In this document: positions 9,173 through 17,977 of the stretch, piece after piece
Position numbering within the stretch: the stretch's first letter is position 1
Layout of the letters: each line of letters starts with the position of its first letter
DNA from: Paucibacter sp. KCTC 42545
GTDB taxonomy: Bacteria > Pseudomonadota > Gammaproteobacteria > Burkholderiales > Burkholderiaceae_C
DNA: 64,000 nt
NCBI RefSeq assembly: GCF_001477625.1
Contig: NZ_CP013692.1
Coordinates: 1,426,001 to 1,490,000, forward strand
Direction: 5' to 3'
Program-made: the position numbers and the translations under genes
Notes under the pieces: model-generated
Seen by the model: the letters and a program-made list of their open reading frames with translations, nothing else
The model's database searches: none
What the model was told of the DNA's origin: nothing

Positions 9173-10530
9173 GCCTGGCCGCTCACTGGCTTCAGCCCGC
9201 GCCATTGGCTCAGAAAGTCGCGGTACCAAAGCGCGCTGGCCTTGGGTGTGCGCTGCTGGGTGTCGTAGTCGACATGCACGATGCCAAAGCGTTTGGCATA
9301 GCCATAGCCCCATTCGAAGTTGTCCATCAGGCTCCAGACCATATAGCCATCGACGCGCACACCGCGCTCACGCGCCATGGCCAGGGCGGCAATATGTTCT
9401 TGCAAATAGCGCTTGCGATCCAGGTCTTGCACATGGCCGTCGGCGATGGCTGCATCTGGAAAGGCGCCACCATTCTCGGTGATGAAGACCGGCGGCAGAT
9501 GCGGGTAGTCGGCCTTCATCAGGCAGAGGATGTCGGTCAGGCCTTCGGGGTAGATTTCCCACTCCATTTCTGACACCGGCAGACCGTGGGCGCGTGCGCT
9601 CCAGAGTTCACCCGAGGCGCGTGCCACATGGCGCGTGTAGTAGTTGATGCCCATATGGTCCATGGGCGTTTGGATGGCGGCCATATCACCGGCTTCGATC
9701 TTGGGTGCTTCGGCGCCCAGTTCCTCGATGATCTCTTGCGGGTAGAGGCCGCGCAGCAAGGGGTCGCTGTACCAGCGGCGGCTCAGGGCGTCGGCGCGGC
9801 GGGCGGCGGCGATGTCCTCGGGCATAGGTGAGGCCGGCACGCTGGGACCCATATTCAGCACGATGCCCAGATTGGCCGTGGCGCCATCGGCGCGCATGGC
9901 CTGCAGCGCCAGACCGTGGCTGAGCATCAGGTGATGCGATACCTGCGCCGCAATCGCGCGGTTTTTGATGCCGGGCGCGTGAATGCCAACGTCATGCCCC
10001 AGGGTGGCGGCGCACCAAGGTTCGTTGTGGGTGGAGATCATGTGCAGGCGGTCACCCAGCTGCTTTTGCACATGGCGCGCGTAGTCGACGAAGCGGTGCA
10101 CCGTCTCGCGGTTGGCCCAGCCGCCTTGGTCTTGCAGCGCTTGCGGCAGATCCCAGTGGTAGAGCGTGGCGACGGGCTTGATGCCGCGCTGGAGCAAGCC
10201 GTCAACCAGGCGCTGGTAAAAATCCATGCCTTCACTGCTGAAGGCGCCCTGGCCCAGGGCTTGCACCCGCGGCCACGCGATGGAGAAGCGGTAGCAGTTG
10301 ACGCCCAGGGAGGCGATCAGATCGAGGTCGCTTTCCAGGCGATGCACATGGTCGCAGGCGATGTCGCCATTGCTGGCATCGGCGATGGCGCCGGGCTGGC
10401 GGCAGAAACGATCCCAGATGGACTCGCCCCGGCCGTGCTCATGGACGGCCCCTTCGATCTGGAAGCTGCTGGTGGCGACGCCAAACAGGAAGTCGGCGGG
10501 AAATTGCTGGTGCATGTGAGTGGCTTGCAT
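9169..10530 (-). CDS. Glycoside hydrolase family 1 beta-glucosidase
   Basis: A 453-residue cytoplasmic GH1 enzyme without a signal peptide. The acid/base motif THNEPW (Glu170) and nucleophile motif ITENGG (Glu352) are intact, and the N-terminal FLFGVATSSFQIEGA and FSIAWPRV are classical. It should split gluco-oligosaccharides or cellobiose/laminaribiose brought in by the ABC importer to glucose. The chosen ATG at 10530 overlaps the stop of the permease gene (TAATG), indicating translational coupling; upstream in-frame ATGs lie inside the permease coding region. The 3' end overlaps the GH16 start by ATGA. Confidence 0.95.
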   Translation of the reverse strand: MQATHMHQQFPADFLFGVATSSFQIEGAVHEHGRGESIWDRFCRQPGAIADASNGDIACDHVHRLESDLDLIASLGVNCYRFSIAWPRVQALGQGAFSSEGMDFYQRLVDGLLQRGIKPVATLYHWDLPQALQDQGGWANRETVHRFVDYARHVQKQLGDRLHMISTHNEPWCAATLGHDVGIHAPGIKNRAIAAQVSHHLMLSHGLALQAMRADGATANLGIVLNMGPSVPASPMPEDIAAARRADALSRRWYSDPLLRGLYPQEIIEELGAEAPKIEAGDMAAIQTPMDHMGINYYTRHVARASGELWSARAHGLPVSEMEWEIYPEGLTDILCLMKADYPHLPPVFITENGGAFPDAAIADGHVQDLDRKRYLQEHIAALAMARERGVRVDGYMVWSLMDNFEWGYGYAKRFGIVHVDYDTQQRTPKASALWYRDFLSQWRGLKPVSGQA

Positions 10531-11351
10531 TACTTGACAGCGCCGGCGGTCAATCCGGCGATCAGTTGGCGGGAGGAAATGACGAAGAGGACGATCAGGG
10601 GCAGGGTCGCAATGGCCGAACCGGCCATGATGGCGCCCCACTCGGTGTTGACGGTGCTTTGCAGGCCGCGCAGGGCCAGCGGCAGGGTGTAGTTGTCGGC
10701 ATTGCGCAGTACCACCAGGGGCGCCATGAAGTTGTTCCAGGACGCGATGAAGGTGATCAAGCCCAGGGTGCCCAAGGCCGGGCGCATCAGCGGCAGAGCG
10801 ATATGCCAGTAGATGCCGAGTTCGCTGCAGCCATCGATGCGCGCGGCTTTGAGCAACTCGGCCGGCACCGATGCGGCAGCGAATTGGCGCATCAGATAGA
10901 TGCCGAAGGCGCTGGCGGCACCGGGGATGTAGAGCGCGCGGTGGGTGTCGATCCAGCCTAAAGCGTCCATCACCATGAAGTTAGGAATCATGGTCATGAA
11001 GGGCGGCACCAGCATCGTGCCCATCACCAGCAGAAAGAGCGGCTGCTTGAAGCGGAACTCCAGCATCGCAAAGGCATAGCCGGCCATGGAGCAAAACAGC
11101 AGCGTCAGCGCGGTGGACATCAAGGCCACATACAAGCTCCAGCCGAGGTTGCGCCAAAAGGGCAGGCGACTGGTCAGCGTGGCCATATTGCGTTCCAGCT
11201 CACCGCCGAACCACAGCGGTGGCGGCACATTGAAGATGGCCGCGTTCGATTGCGTGGCGAACACGAACATGAAGTAGAAGGGCGCCAGCATCAGCAGGGC
11301 ACCGCAGACGACCACGGCATAGGCGGCCAGGCGGGATGGCGTGGCCTTCAT
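10530..11351 (-). CDS. Carbohydrate ABC transporter permease 2 (MalG-like)
   Basis: A 273-residue inner-membrane permease with about six hydrophobic segments. The EAA loop reads KAARIDGCSELGIYWHIALP near residue 165-185, the site that contacts the ATPase. Its ATG lies at 11351, four bases inside the end of permease 1 (ATGA overlap), with AAGGAGAG upstream. It pairs with permease 1 to form the channel of the sugar importer. Confidence 0.93.
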   Translation of the reverse strand: MKATPSRLAAYAVVVCGALLMLAPFYFMFVFATQSNAAIFNVPPPLWFGGELERNMATLTSRLPFWRNLGWSLYVALMSTALTLLFCSMAGYAFAMLEFRFKQPLFLLVMGTMLVPPFMTMIPNFMVMDALGWIDTHRALYIPGAASAFGIYLMRQFAAASVPAELLKAARIDGCSELGIYWHIALPLMRPALGTLGLITFIASWNNFMAPLVVLRNADNYTLPLALRGLQSTVNTEWGAIMAGSAIATLPLIVLFVISSRQLIAGLTAGAVK

Positions 11352-12271
11352 GCCTGTCTCTCCTTGAAGGCTTTATTGGTCAGCCAGGTGATCAGCACCA
11401 GCAGCGCGAATAGCAGCCAGGAGATGGCATTGGCGGCGCCGAAGTCGCTGAAGTCAAAAGCCAGGCGATAGACATACATGGCCACCGTCATCGCCGCTTG
11501 GCCGGGGCCGCCGCGGCCGCTGGTGAGGATGAAGGGCTCCTCGAACAGCTGCATGCCGCCGATGATGCTCAGCGTGACGCCGAACAAAATCATGGGCCGC
11601 AGCGCCGGCAAGGTGATGTAGCGGAACTGCGCCCAGGCGCCGGCGCCATCCAGCCTTGCGGCTTGGTACAGGTCGCGCGGAATGGTTTGCAGCGCGGCCA
11701 AATAAAGCACCAGGTTAAAGCCCAGATAGCGCCAGAACACCACCATGGCCACCGCAGGCTTGAGGGTCTGCGGCTGCCACAGCCAGTTGATCGGCTCCAT
11801 GCCGAAGACGCTGTGCAGCACCACATTGATCAGGCCGTAGTCGGTGGACAGCAGCGAGGTGAACATCATGGCGATGGCCACCGTCGAGGTGATGTAGGGC
11901 AAGAAGTAGGCGGCCGATACCGCATGGCCATGGCGTCCGAAAGCCTGGTTCACAAACACCGCCAGGGGCAGGGCCACCAAGTGCTGGGGCACGCCCGAAA
12001 CCACCGCCAGCCACAAGGTGTTTTGCAAAGACTTCCAAAACCAAGCGTCGCCGAGCACAAAGGTGAAGTTCTCGCTGCCGACAAAACGCATGGCCTCCAG
12101 GCCGGCGGTCGGCTCCCAACTCTGGAAGGCCATCCACAGTGAGAACAGCAGCGGGAACAGGCCGAACACCGCGAACAGCAGCAAGAAGGGACTGAGCAAG
12201 AGATAGGGCGCCCAGCGGTCGGGCAGCCAGTGGCGGCGAGGGCGATGCTGATGGCGTGATGGGAGCTTCAT
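11348..12271 (-). CDS. Carbohydrate ABC transporter permease 1 (MalF-like)
   Basis: A 307-residue inner-membrane permease with six predicted segments, starting with YLLLSPFLLLFAVFGLFPLL. Its EAA motif QAARLDGAGAWAQFRYITLP is intact. I start it at the ATG at 12271, which overlaps the stop of the binding-protein gene as ATGA; longer frames upstream only read through that gene. The Arg/His-rich N-terminus (PSRHQHRPRRH) is cytoplasmic. It forms a heterodimer with the next permease. Confidence 0.92.
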   Translation of the reverse strand: MKLPSRHQHRPRRHWLPDRWAPYLLLSPFLLLFAVFGLFPLLFSLWMAFQSWEPTAGLEAMRFVGSENFTFVLGDAWFWKSLQNTLWLAVVSGVPQHLVALPLAVFVNQAFGRHGHAVSAAYFLPYITSTVAIAMMFTSLLSTDYGLINVVLHSVFGMEPINWLWQPQTLKPAVAMVVFWRYLGFNLVLYLAALQTIPRDLYQAARLDGAGAWAQFRYITLPALRPMILFGVTLSIIGGMQLFEEPFILTSGRGGPGQAAMTVAMYVYRLAFDFSDFGAANAISWLLFALLVLITWLTNKAFKERQA

Positions 12272-13548
12272 CGTGTGGCGCGGTGCATCAGCAAGGCCTG
12301 TGCGTCGGCCAGGGCTTGGGGAATGGCTTTGCCGTAGATCAGCACGTTGTCCAGCTCGCCATTGACCACCTCTTCGGCAAATTTGTTTTGGCGGTGCAGC
12401 GGCCGAGCCGGAATGCGCCTTGCCGCCTCGCGCCACAGCTGGCGTGCCCGCTGGCCGCCGAGGAATTCCACTGGCTCGTCGAAAAACGGGTCTTCATGGG
12501 CCGAGAGCAGGGCCGGGAAAGCGTCCTGGCTTTTGAATGCGCGCAGTTGCAGGTCGCGGTTCAGCGTCAGGTGCTGGATCAAGTCCCAGGCCAGCGCCTT
12601 CTTGGCCGGATCGGAGCGGCGCGGAATGGCGTAATAGGTACCGCCCCAGCCTGCAAAGCTCTGGCCCGGCAGCTGCGCCACCCGCCACAAGCCCTTGGTC
12701 GCGGGCGCCACGCTATTGGCCAATTGCCCGGCCATCCAGGCACCGGTGAGTTCGGTGGCCAGACGGCCGCGACGCAGATGTTCGCTCCAGTCATTGCGCC
12801 AGGTGTCGACGATGGCGTCCAGCCCCAGTTGGCGCGATTGCTGCGCCAGTTGGAATGCACGTTGGAAGTGCGCCGAAGTGATGCTGGGGCGGCCCTGGGC
12901 GTCGAAGTAAATGCTTTGGCCGGCGGGCGTGCTGGCGAAGAGCACGATGTCTTTCAGGTAGCGGGCATGGGCGAACAAGTAGGCGCCTGTGCGGGCCTTG
13001 AGTTGCACGCCGGCTTGTACATAGCTCTCCCAGCTCTCGCACAAGTCCTTGATGTGCAGGCCGGCGCGTTGCAGCAGGTCGACTCGGTAGAACAGCGAGC
13101 CGGGGCCGATATCGGTCGGCAAGGCCACCACAGCACCGCTGCGATTGCGAGCCTGCTCAAAGGCGAAAGGCACAAAGCGATCACGCACCGACTCGGCCAG
13201 ATAAGGGGCGACCGAGAGGTCTTGCAAGCCCGCGCCCAGCGAGAAGCGGCCCATATACATGGTCTCCAGCGCCATCACATCCGGCAGGTGCTGGCCGCCG
13301 CTGGAGGAGGACAAGGCGGTGGTCATGGCGGTGTGGTGGTCGTCGTACTGGCGACTGATCACCTCGACCTCAATGCCGCCATGCGCGTCGCGCCAGGCGG
13401 GCAGGGCGCTCTTGATGATCTGGTCCACCATCGGAAAGGCGGCGATCACCAAGCGCTGCGGCGCTGCGCTTGAGGCGGCACGGCCGAGGCTGGTGACTGG
13501 CGCCAGCGCGGCGGCAGCCAGCAATCGGCGTCTGCAAGGGTGTGGCAT
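12268..13548 (-). CDS. Extracellular sugar-binding protein of an ABC importer
   Basis: A 426-residue family-1 solute-binding protein and the first gene of the minus-strand glucan operon. The N-terminus MPHPCRRRLLAAAALAPVTSL has a basic stretch and a hydrophobic core, a Sec or Tat-like signal, so the mature protein is periplasmic. I prefer the ATG at 13548; a frame open back to 13701 adds a stretch with no signal-like character that spans the operator. A LacI-type operator (13581-13594) lies 33 bp upstream. Ligand is inferred from the downstream GH1 and GH16 genes to be a gluco-oligosaccharide. The protein ends in an ATGA overlap with permease 1. Confidence 0.9.
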   Translation of the reverse strand: MPHPCRRRLLAAAALAPVTSLGRAASSAAPQRLVIAAFPMVDQIIKSALPAWRDAHGGIEVEVISRQYDDHHTAMTTALSSSSGGQHLPDVMALETMYMGRFSLGAGLQDLSVAPYLAESVRDRFVPFAFEQARNRSGAVVALPTDIGPGSLFYRVDLLQRAGLHIKDLCESWESYVQAGVQLKARTGAYLFAHARYLKDIVLFASTPAGQSIYFDAQGRPSITSAHFQRAFQLAQQSRQLGLDAIVDTWRNDWSEHLRRGRLATELTGAWMAGQLANSVAPATKGLWRVAQLPGQSFAGWGGTYYAIPRRSDPAKKALAWDLIQHLTLNRDLQLRAFKSQDAFPALLSAHEDPFFDEPVEFLGGQRARQLWREAARRIPARPLHRQNKFAEEVVNGELDNVLIYGKAIPQALADAQALLMHRATR

Positions 13549-13580
13549 GGATGTCTCGGAATTTATCGTTTTAGTACGCT

Positions 13581-13594
13581 TGAAAGCGTTTTCA
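13581..13594. promoter_or_regulatory. LacI-family operator in front of the ABC/GH operon
   Basis: TGAAAGCGTTTTCA is a near-perfect 14-bp palindrome of the LacI/GalR class, with central CG and arms TGAAA/TTTCA. It lies 33 bp before the binding-protein gene and 125 bp before the LacI gene. Two sister sites precede the TonB receptor gene. Confidence 0.82.
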
Positions 13595-13639
13595 TAATTC
13601 TGAGTGCAAGCAGCCTTCAAGCCCAGCAGCGTAAACCCT

Positions 13640-13656
13640 AGCACCGTGCGGGTGCT
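13640..13656. promoter_or_regulatory. Inverted repeat in the divergent regulatory region
   Basis: AGCACC (13640-13645) and GGTGCT (13651-13656) form a 6-bp inverted repeat with a 5-base spacer between the LacI gene and the ABC operon. It could be a second protein site or a hairpin in the leader; it does not match the LacI operator consensus. Confidence 0.3.
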
Positions 13657-13718
13657 CGGGGCGAACTGAGAGGCATCGCTCGTCTTACACTGAGTAACCA
13701 TCGACTCAAGGAGGCTCT

Positions 13719-14763
13719 GTGCCCAGCAAATCGCCCGTCAAGAAAGCGCCTTCAAACCGCACGGAGGGTGTCGTCACCTTGGAGCAGGTGGCCTTGCGAG
13801 CGGGCGTGTCGCCCAGTACGGTCTCACGCATTCTGAATGGCACGGCCATCGTCAGCGAAGCGAAGAAAGCGGCGGTGGATGAAGCCATCCGTGAACTGGG
13901 TTTCCGGCCCAACCCGGTGGCGCGCGGCTTGGCGGGCGGCCGAACCATGAGCGTGGGCGTGGTCACCCAACGCATTGCCAGCCCCTTTTACGGCGAGGCG
14001 CTCAGCGGCATCGAAGTGGCGCTGGAGGCTGCCGGCTATGTGCCGCTTTTTGTTAGCGGCAATTGGAACGAGGTGGATGAGCGTAAGGCGATTGAGTCGC
14101 TGCTCTCGCGCCGGGTCGACGGGGTGATTGTGCTGGCGGGGCGGCTCAGCAATCAGGAGTTGAAGGCGTTGTTGGCCAATCTGCCATCGGTGGTGGGGGC
14201 GGCAGCCCAGCCCCAGCGGCTTGTTCAGTTTCAGTTTTGATAACCGAGCGGGTGCGAAGTTAGCGACTGAGCATCTGATTGATCTGGGCCATCGTCGGAT
14301 TGCCCTGCTGCAGGGCGATTTGATCCATGAAGACGCGATTGAACGGCAAAGCGGCTATCTGGATGCGCTGGCTGCGGCCGGCATTCCGGTGGACCCCCGG
14401 CTGATCGTGCAAAGCGATTACACCGAGGCGGGTGGCATGTTGGCGGTGAGCCGCTTGCTGGAGCGGGAGGTGGGTTTCAGCGCCATCTTCAGCTCCAACG
14501 ACCAGATGGCTTATGGCGCGATGTTGGGCTTGTCGCGCCGCAATTTGCGGGTGCCGGATGATGTGTCGGTGGTGGGCTTTGATGACCTGACCATGTCGCG
14601 CTACACCATGCCGCCTTTGACCACGGTGCGGCAGTCGGTTTACGAGACGGGCACCCAGGCCGCGGCAGCCATGTTGGCCTTGCTGCAGGGCGCAATGCCG
14701 GCGGTCAATCTGGCGGCGCCGGAGTTGGTGATGCGCGAGTCCGCCCGCCGGCTTGCGCGCTAA
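13719..14763 (+). pseudogene. LacI-family transcriptional regulator, interrupted by a +1 frameshift
   Basis: The first frame starts at GTG 13719 (AAGGAGG at 13708-13714) and has the LacI helix-turn-helix TLEQVALRAGVSPSTVSRIL, then the sugar-binding domain as far as NLPSVV (about residue 159). It then runs out of frame and stops at 14240. The rest of the domain continues in another frame as GRQPSPSGLFSFSFDNRAGA through to the stop at 14763. Removing one G from the G5 run at 14195-14199 restores one continuous protein of about 347 residues. It is the obvious regulator of the two divergent glucan operons, whose operators it would bind. Either the gene is newly broken, giving constitutive expression, or the run was miscalled. 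Both halves otherwise look well preserved. Confidence 0.88.
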
Positions 14764-14840
14764 TTCAAAGTAGGGGGAAAGGGCTGGGTGACGCGGCTTT
14801 TGCGTTGCTCAAACCCGCCAACCTAGGGTGCGCCCCAATT

Positions 14841-14854
14841 TGAAAGCGCTTGCA
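14841..14854. promoter_or_regulatory. LacI-family operator 1 upstream of the TonB receptor gene
   Basis: TGAAAGCGCTTGCA, with the palindrome extending to TTTGAAAGCGCTTGCAAA, lies 84 bp before the receptor ATG. Its centre is 36 bp from the next site, a spacing that would let two dimers bind. Confidence 0.8.
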
Positions 14855-14876
14855 AATAGGGGATTCTTTCGGTCAA

Positions 14877-14890
14877 TGAAAGCGCTTTCA
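14877..14890. promoter_or_regulatory. LacI-family operator 2 upstream of the TonB receptor gene
   Basis: TGAAAGCGCTTTCA is a perfect 14-bp palindrome 47 bp before the receptor ATG. It is the best match to the consensus shared by the three sites of this locus. Confidence 0.85.
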
Positions 14891-14937
14891 GCGTTGTTCA
14901 TGTCATAAGAGTTCAAAAACATATCGGAGACAAGCCC

Positions 14938-17900
14938 ATGAGACACACTCGACCCGTCTGCCGTCTGTCCCTATTGGCCAGTGCGGCCGGCCTTTTGGTG
15001 GCCGGCATGAACGCACAGGCTCAGCAGAGCACAAATGCGGCGCCGGTACCCCCTTCCGCAGCTGCGTCTGCGCCCAAATCGCCAGACGCGCAGCAACTCG
15101 ATACGGTTGTTGTGACCGGCATTCGGCAAAGCTTGGAGACCTCGCTCAGCTTGAAACGCAATGCGCGCGGGGTGGTGGACGGTATCGTGGCCGAGGAAAT
15201 CGGCAAGTTCCCCGACGCCAACTTGGCCGAGTCCATGCAGCGCATTGCCGGCGTGTCCATTGACCGCAGCAATGGCGAAGGCTCCAAGGTGACGGTGCGT
15301 GGCGTGGGCCCCGACTTCAATCTCGTGCTGCTCAACGGCCGCCAGATGCCGGCCTCCAGCCTGGGCGCTACCTTTGCTTCGAACTCTCGCTCTTTTGACT
15401 TCGCCAATCTGGCCTCCGAAGGCATTGCTGCCCTGGAGGTCTACAAGACCAGCCGAGCCGATGCACCGACCGGCGGCATTGGCGCCACCATCAATATCAA
15501 GACCGCGCGTCCGCTGGACAACCCCAAACTGGTCGCCAGCATTGGCGCCAAGTTGGTTAGCGATGAATCGAACAAGCGTTTGCCTGACTCGATGAAGGGC
15601 ACGCAGATCACGCCCGAAGTCTCGGGCATCTACAGCAATGTGTTTGCCGACGGCACCTTTGGTATCGCCTTGGTGGGCAGCTACCAAAAGCGTAATGGCG
15701 GCTACAACCAGGCGGCGGTGGATGCCGGCTGGCGCACCTTCAAGGGCGATGAGCAGAACTGGGGCACCATCCCGCTGCCGGGCCAGGCGGGTGCAGACAA
15801 GATCACCAATCGCCCCAAGCCCACCGATCTGTATGTGGTGCCACAAGAGCTGCGTTACAGCTTGAACGCTTTTGAGCGCACCCGCACCAATGGTCAGCTG
15901 GTCTTGCAGTTCCGCCCCATTAAGGATCTGACGGCCACCCTGGATCACACCTACTCGGAAAACAAGATCCACTCCAAGCGCGCCGAGTTGTCGGCCTGGT
16001 TCAATTTCGGCCCATCGTCCTCCAGCTGGACCAATGGCCCGATCGCCACGCCGACGAATTACACCGAGACCTATCCGGTCACAGGCCCCGCCGACGTGGC
16101 CATGGCCGGCAGCATCTACGGCACCAAGAACACCAACCAATCGACGGGCTTGAACGTGGCTTGGAAGGCCTCGAACACCCTGTCCTTTGACCTTGACGTC
16201 CATCACTCCACCGCCACATCGGCCGCGGATAGCCCTTACGGTAGCAACTCGACCCTGGGCGTGTCGATGCAGAACCGGGCTTTTGCCACGGCCGACTTCT
16301 CGCAGAAGTTCCCGATCCTGAGCATTGGCCTGCACGGTGATCCAGCGACCGCGCCCAGCCTGATGCAGGTGACCGGCTCGTCTTTCCGCAACAGCTATAT
16401 GCGCAACGAGATCGACCAGGCGCAGCTCAAGGGCAAGTACGTCTTGTCTGAGAGTTCGGGTCTGGACTTCGGCGTGGGCCTCACCAAGGTGAAGAACCGC
16501 ACGGCTTACGCCAATGTGCAGCAAGACGATTGGGGTGGCCACAACAAGCCCTCCGACTATGACGACGGGCTGTGGAAGCCGGCCAAGCTGCAGGACTACT
16601 TTGCCCATTCCTTTGGTGCCGCCAACGGCGCCGGCTTGTTCAATAACTTCTATTTGTGGGACTTTGAGGCGGTGCGCGCGGCAGCGATCAAGGCCGACAA
16701 GAGCGACAAGTGGTTTGTACCCTCGTCGGACTTCACCGACGACCGCCGCACGCAAGAGAAATCCACTAACGCCTTCGTCCAGTATTACAAGGACTGGGAG
16801 TGGGGCGTGCCGATGAATGTGGCCATGGGTGTGCGCTATGAGCGCACCACGGTGGATTCACAGGCCTTGGTGCCCATCGTCACGGGCATCAACTGGGTGA
16901 GCGCGAATGAGTTTGCGCTGGTCAAGGGCAAATCAGACTTCACCTCGCTCTCAGGCAGCTATAACTACTACCTGCCCAGCATCGACTACGAGGCAGAGCT
17001 GAGCGACAAGCTCAAGCTGCGGGCCAGCTATGGCGAGACCATTGGCCGCCCGGGTTGGGGGGCGATTCAGGGTGGCGTGACCTTGTCGGACTTCCGTGTC
17101 AATGGCGGCTCGGGCAGCCAAGGCAATCCGGCCTTGAAGCCGCTGCTGTCGAAGAACTTTGACCTCTCGGCCGAGTTCTACTACGCCAAGGCCAGCTATG
17201 CGTCGCTGGGTCTGTTCAAAAAGAACATCAGCAATTTCATTGGTTCAAGCTCGCTGCAGTCCAAGCCGGCTGGTTTGACTACGCCGATCAACGGCCCGCT
17301 CTACACCGAAGCGGTGGCGAAGAACTGCGCGACCAAGGATGCGGTTTGCATTCGCAACTACATCTTGAACACCTATAACGGCACGCGTGGTGTGGTGCGC
17401 ACCGGCTTCGATGGCACCGGCAATCCCGTTGGCACCATTGCGGGTCAAGCGGGTGATCCGGAAGCCGTGTTCACCATCAGTGCGCCCAGCAATCAGCGCA
17501 GTGATCACATCAAGGGCGTGGAGTTCAATGTCCAGCACGCCTTCGGCAGCAGCGGCTTTGGTGTGGCCGCCAACTACACCTTGGTGAAGTCGGGCCTGAA
17601 GTACGACAACAGCAATCTGACCGAGCAGAACGCGCTCTTAGGTCTGGGCAACTCGGCCAACTTGGTGGGCTTCTTTGAGAATGCCAACTTCAGCGTTCGC
17701 GCCGCTTACAACTGGCGCGATGAGTTCCTGAGCAGCACCACGGCGGATGTGTTCGGCTCCGCAGGCCCGGCTTACACCGACGCCTACGGTCAGTGGGACC
17801 TCAGCCTGGGTTATAAGTTCAACAAGAACCTGAGTTTGAACTTCGAGGCGCTCAATCTGAACGACGGTCTCCAGCGCGTCCACGGTCGCGCCAAGGAAGA

Positions 17901-17961
17901 GACGCTGTACTCGACCCAAACGGGCCGTCGCTACAGCTTGAACGCGCGCTACACCTTCTGA
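14938..17961 (+). CDS. TonB-dependent receptor for (oligo)saccharide uptake
   Basis: A 1007-residue outer-membrane receptor. A signal peptide ends near MNAQAQQ; a TonB-box-like segment DTVVVTGIRQSLE leads into the plug domain (to about residue 190, with NLAESMQRIAGVSIDR and VRGVGPDFNLVLLNGR). The rest is the beta-barrel, closing with SLNARYTF and a terminal Phe as expected for outer-membrane insertion. The form with IRQSLETSLSLKR is the large class that in Caulobacter, Xanthomonas and Alteromonas relatives imports polysaccharide fragments. Two LacI operators precede it and it heads an operon with SapC, cupin-like and halogenase-like genes. Substrate is inferred to be a beta-glucan fragment. 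Confidence 0.93.
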   Translation: MRHTRPVCRLSLLASAAGLLVAGMNAQAQQSTNAAPVPPSAAASAPKSPDAQQLDTVVVTGIRQSLETSLSLKRNARGVVDGIVAEEIGKFPDANLAESMQRIAGVSIDRSNGEGSKVTVRGVGPDFNLVLLNGRQMPASSLGATFASNSRSFDFANLASEGIAALEVYKTSRADAPTGGIGATINIKTARPLDNPKLVASIGAKLVSDESNKRLPDSMKGTQITPEVSGIYSNVFADGTFGIALVGSYQKRNGGYNQAAVDAGWRTFKGDEQNWGTIPLPGQAGADKITNRPKPTDLYVVPQELRYSLNAFERTRTNGQLVLQFRPIKDLTATLDHTYSENKIHSKRAELSAWFNFGPSSSSWTNGPIATPTNYTETYPVTGPADVAMAGSIYGTKNTNQSTGLNVAWKASNTLSFDLDVHHSTATSAADSPYGSNSTLGVSMQNRAFATADFSQKFPILSIGLHGDPATAPSLMQVTGSSFRNSYMRNEIDQAQLKGKYVLSESSGLDFGVGLTKVKNRTAYANVQQDDWGGHNKPSDYDDGLWKPAKLQDYFAHSFGAANGAGLFNNFYLWDFEAVRAAAIKADKSDKWFVPSSDFTDDRRTQEKSTNAFVQYYKDWEWGVPMNVAMGVRYERTTVDSQALVPIVTGINWVSANEFALVKGKSDFTSLSGSYNYYLPSIDYEAELSDKLKLRASYGETIGRPGWGAIQGGVTLSDFRVNGGSGSQGNPALKPLLSKNFDLSAEFYYAKASYASLGLFKKNISNFIGSSSLQSKPAGLTTPINGPLYTEAVAKNCATKDAVCIRNYILNTYNGTRGVVRTGFDGTGNPVGTIAGQAGDPEAVFTISAPSNQRSDHIKGVEFNVQHAFGSSGFGVAANYTLVKSGLKYDNSNLTEQNALLGLGNSANLVGFFENANFSVRAAYNWRDEFLSSTTADVFGSAGPAYTDAYGQWDLSLGYKFNKNLSLNFEALNLNDGLQRVHGRAKEETLYSTQTGRRYSLNARYTF

Positions 17962-17977
17962 CCGACGAGACGACCCG

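Noticed and set aside
14190..14240. Programmed ribosomal frameshift in the LacI gene
   Set aside because: LacI regulators are not known to use frameshifting, and I see no downstream stimulatory structure or classic slippery heptamer beyond the G run.
14971..16755. A 594-codon minus-strand frame inside the TonB receptor gene
   Set aside because: It has no family resemblance, while the plus strand encodes a full receptor; high GC opens such frames.
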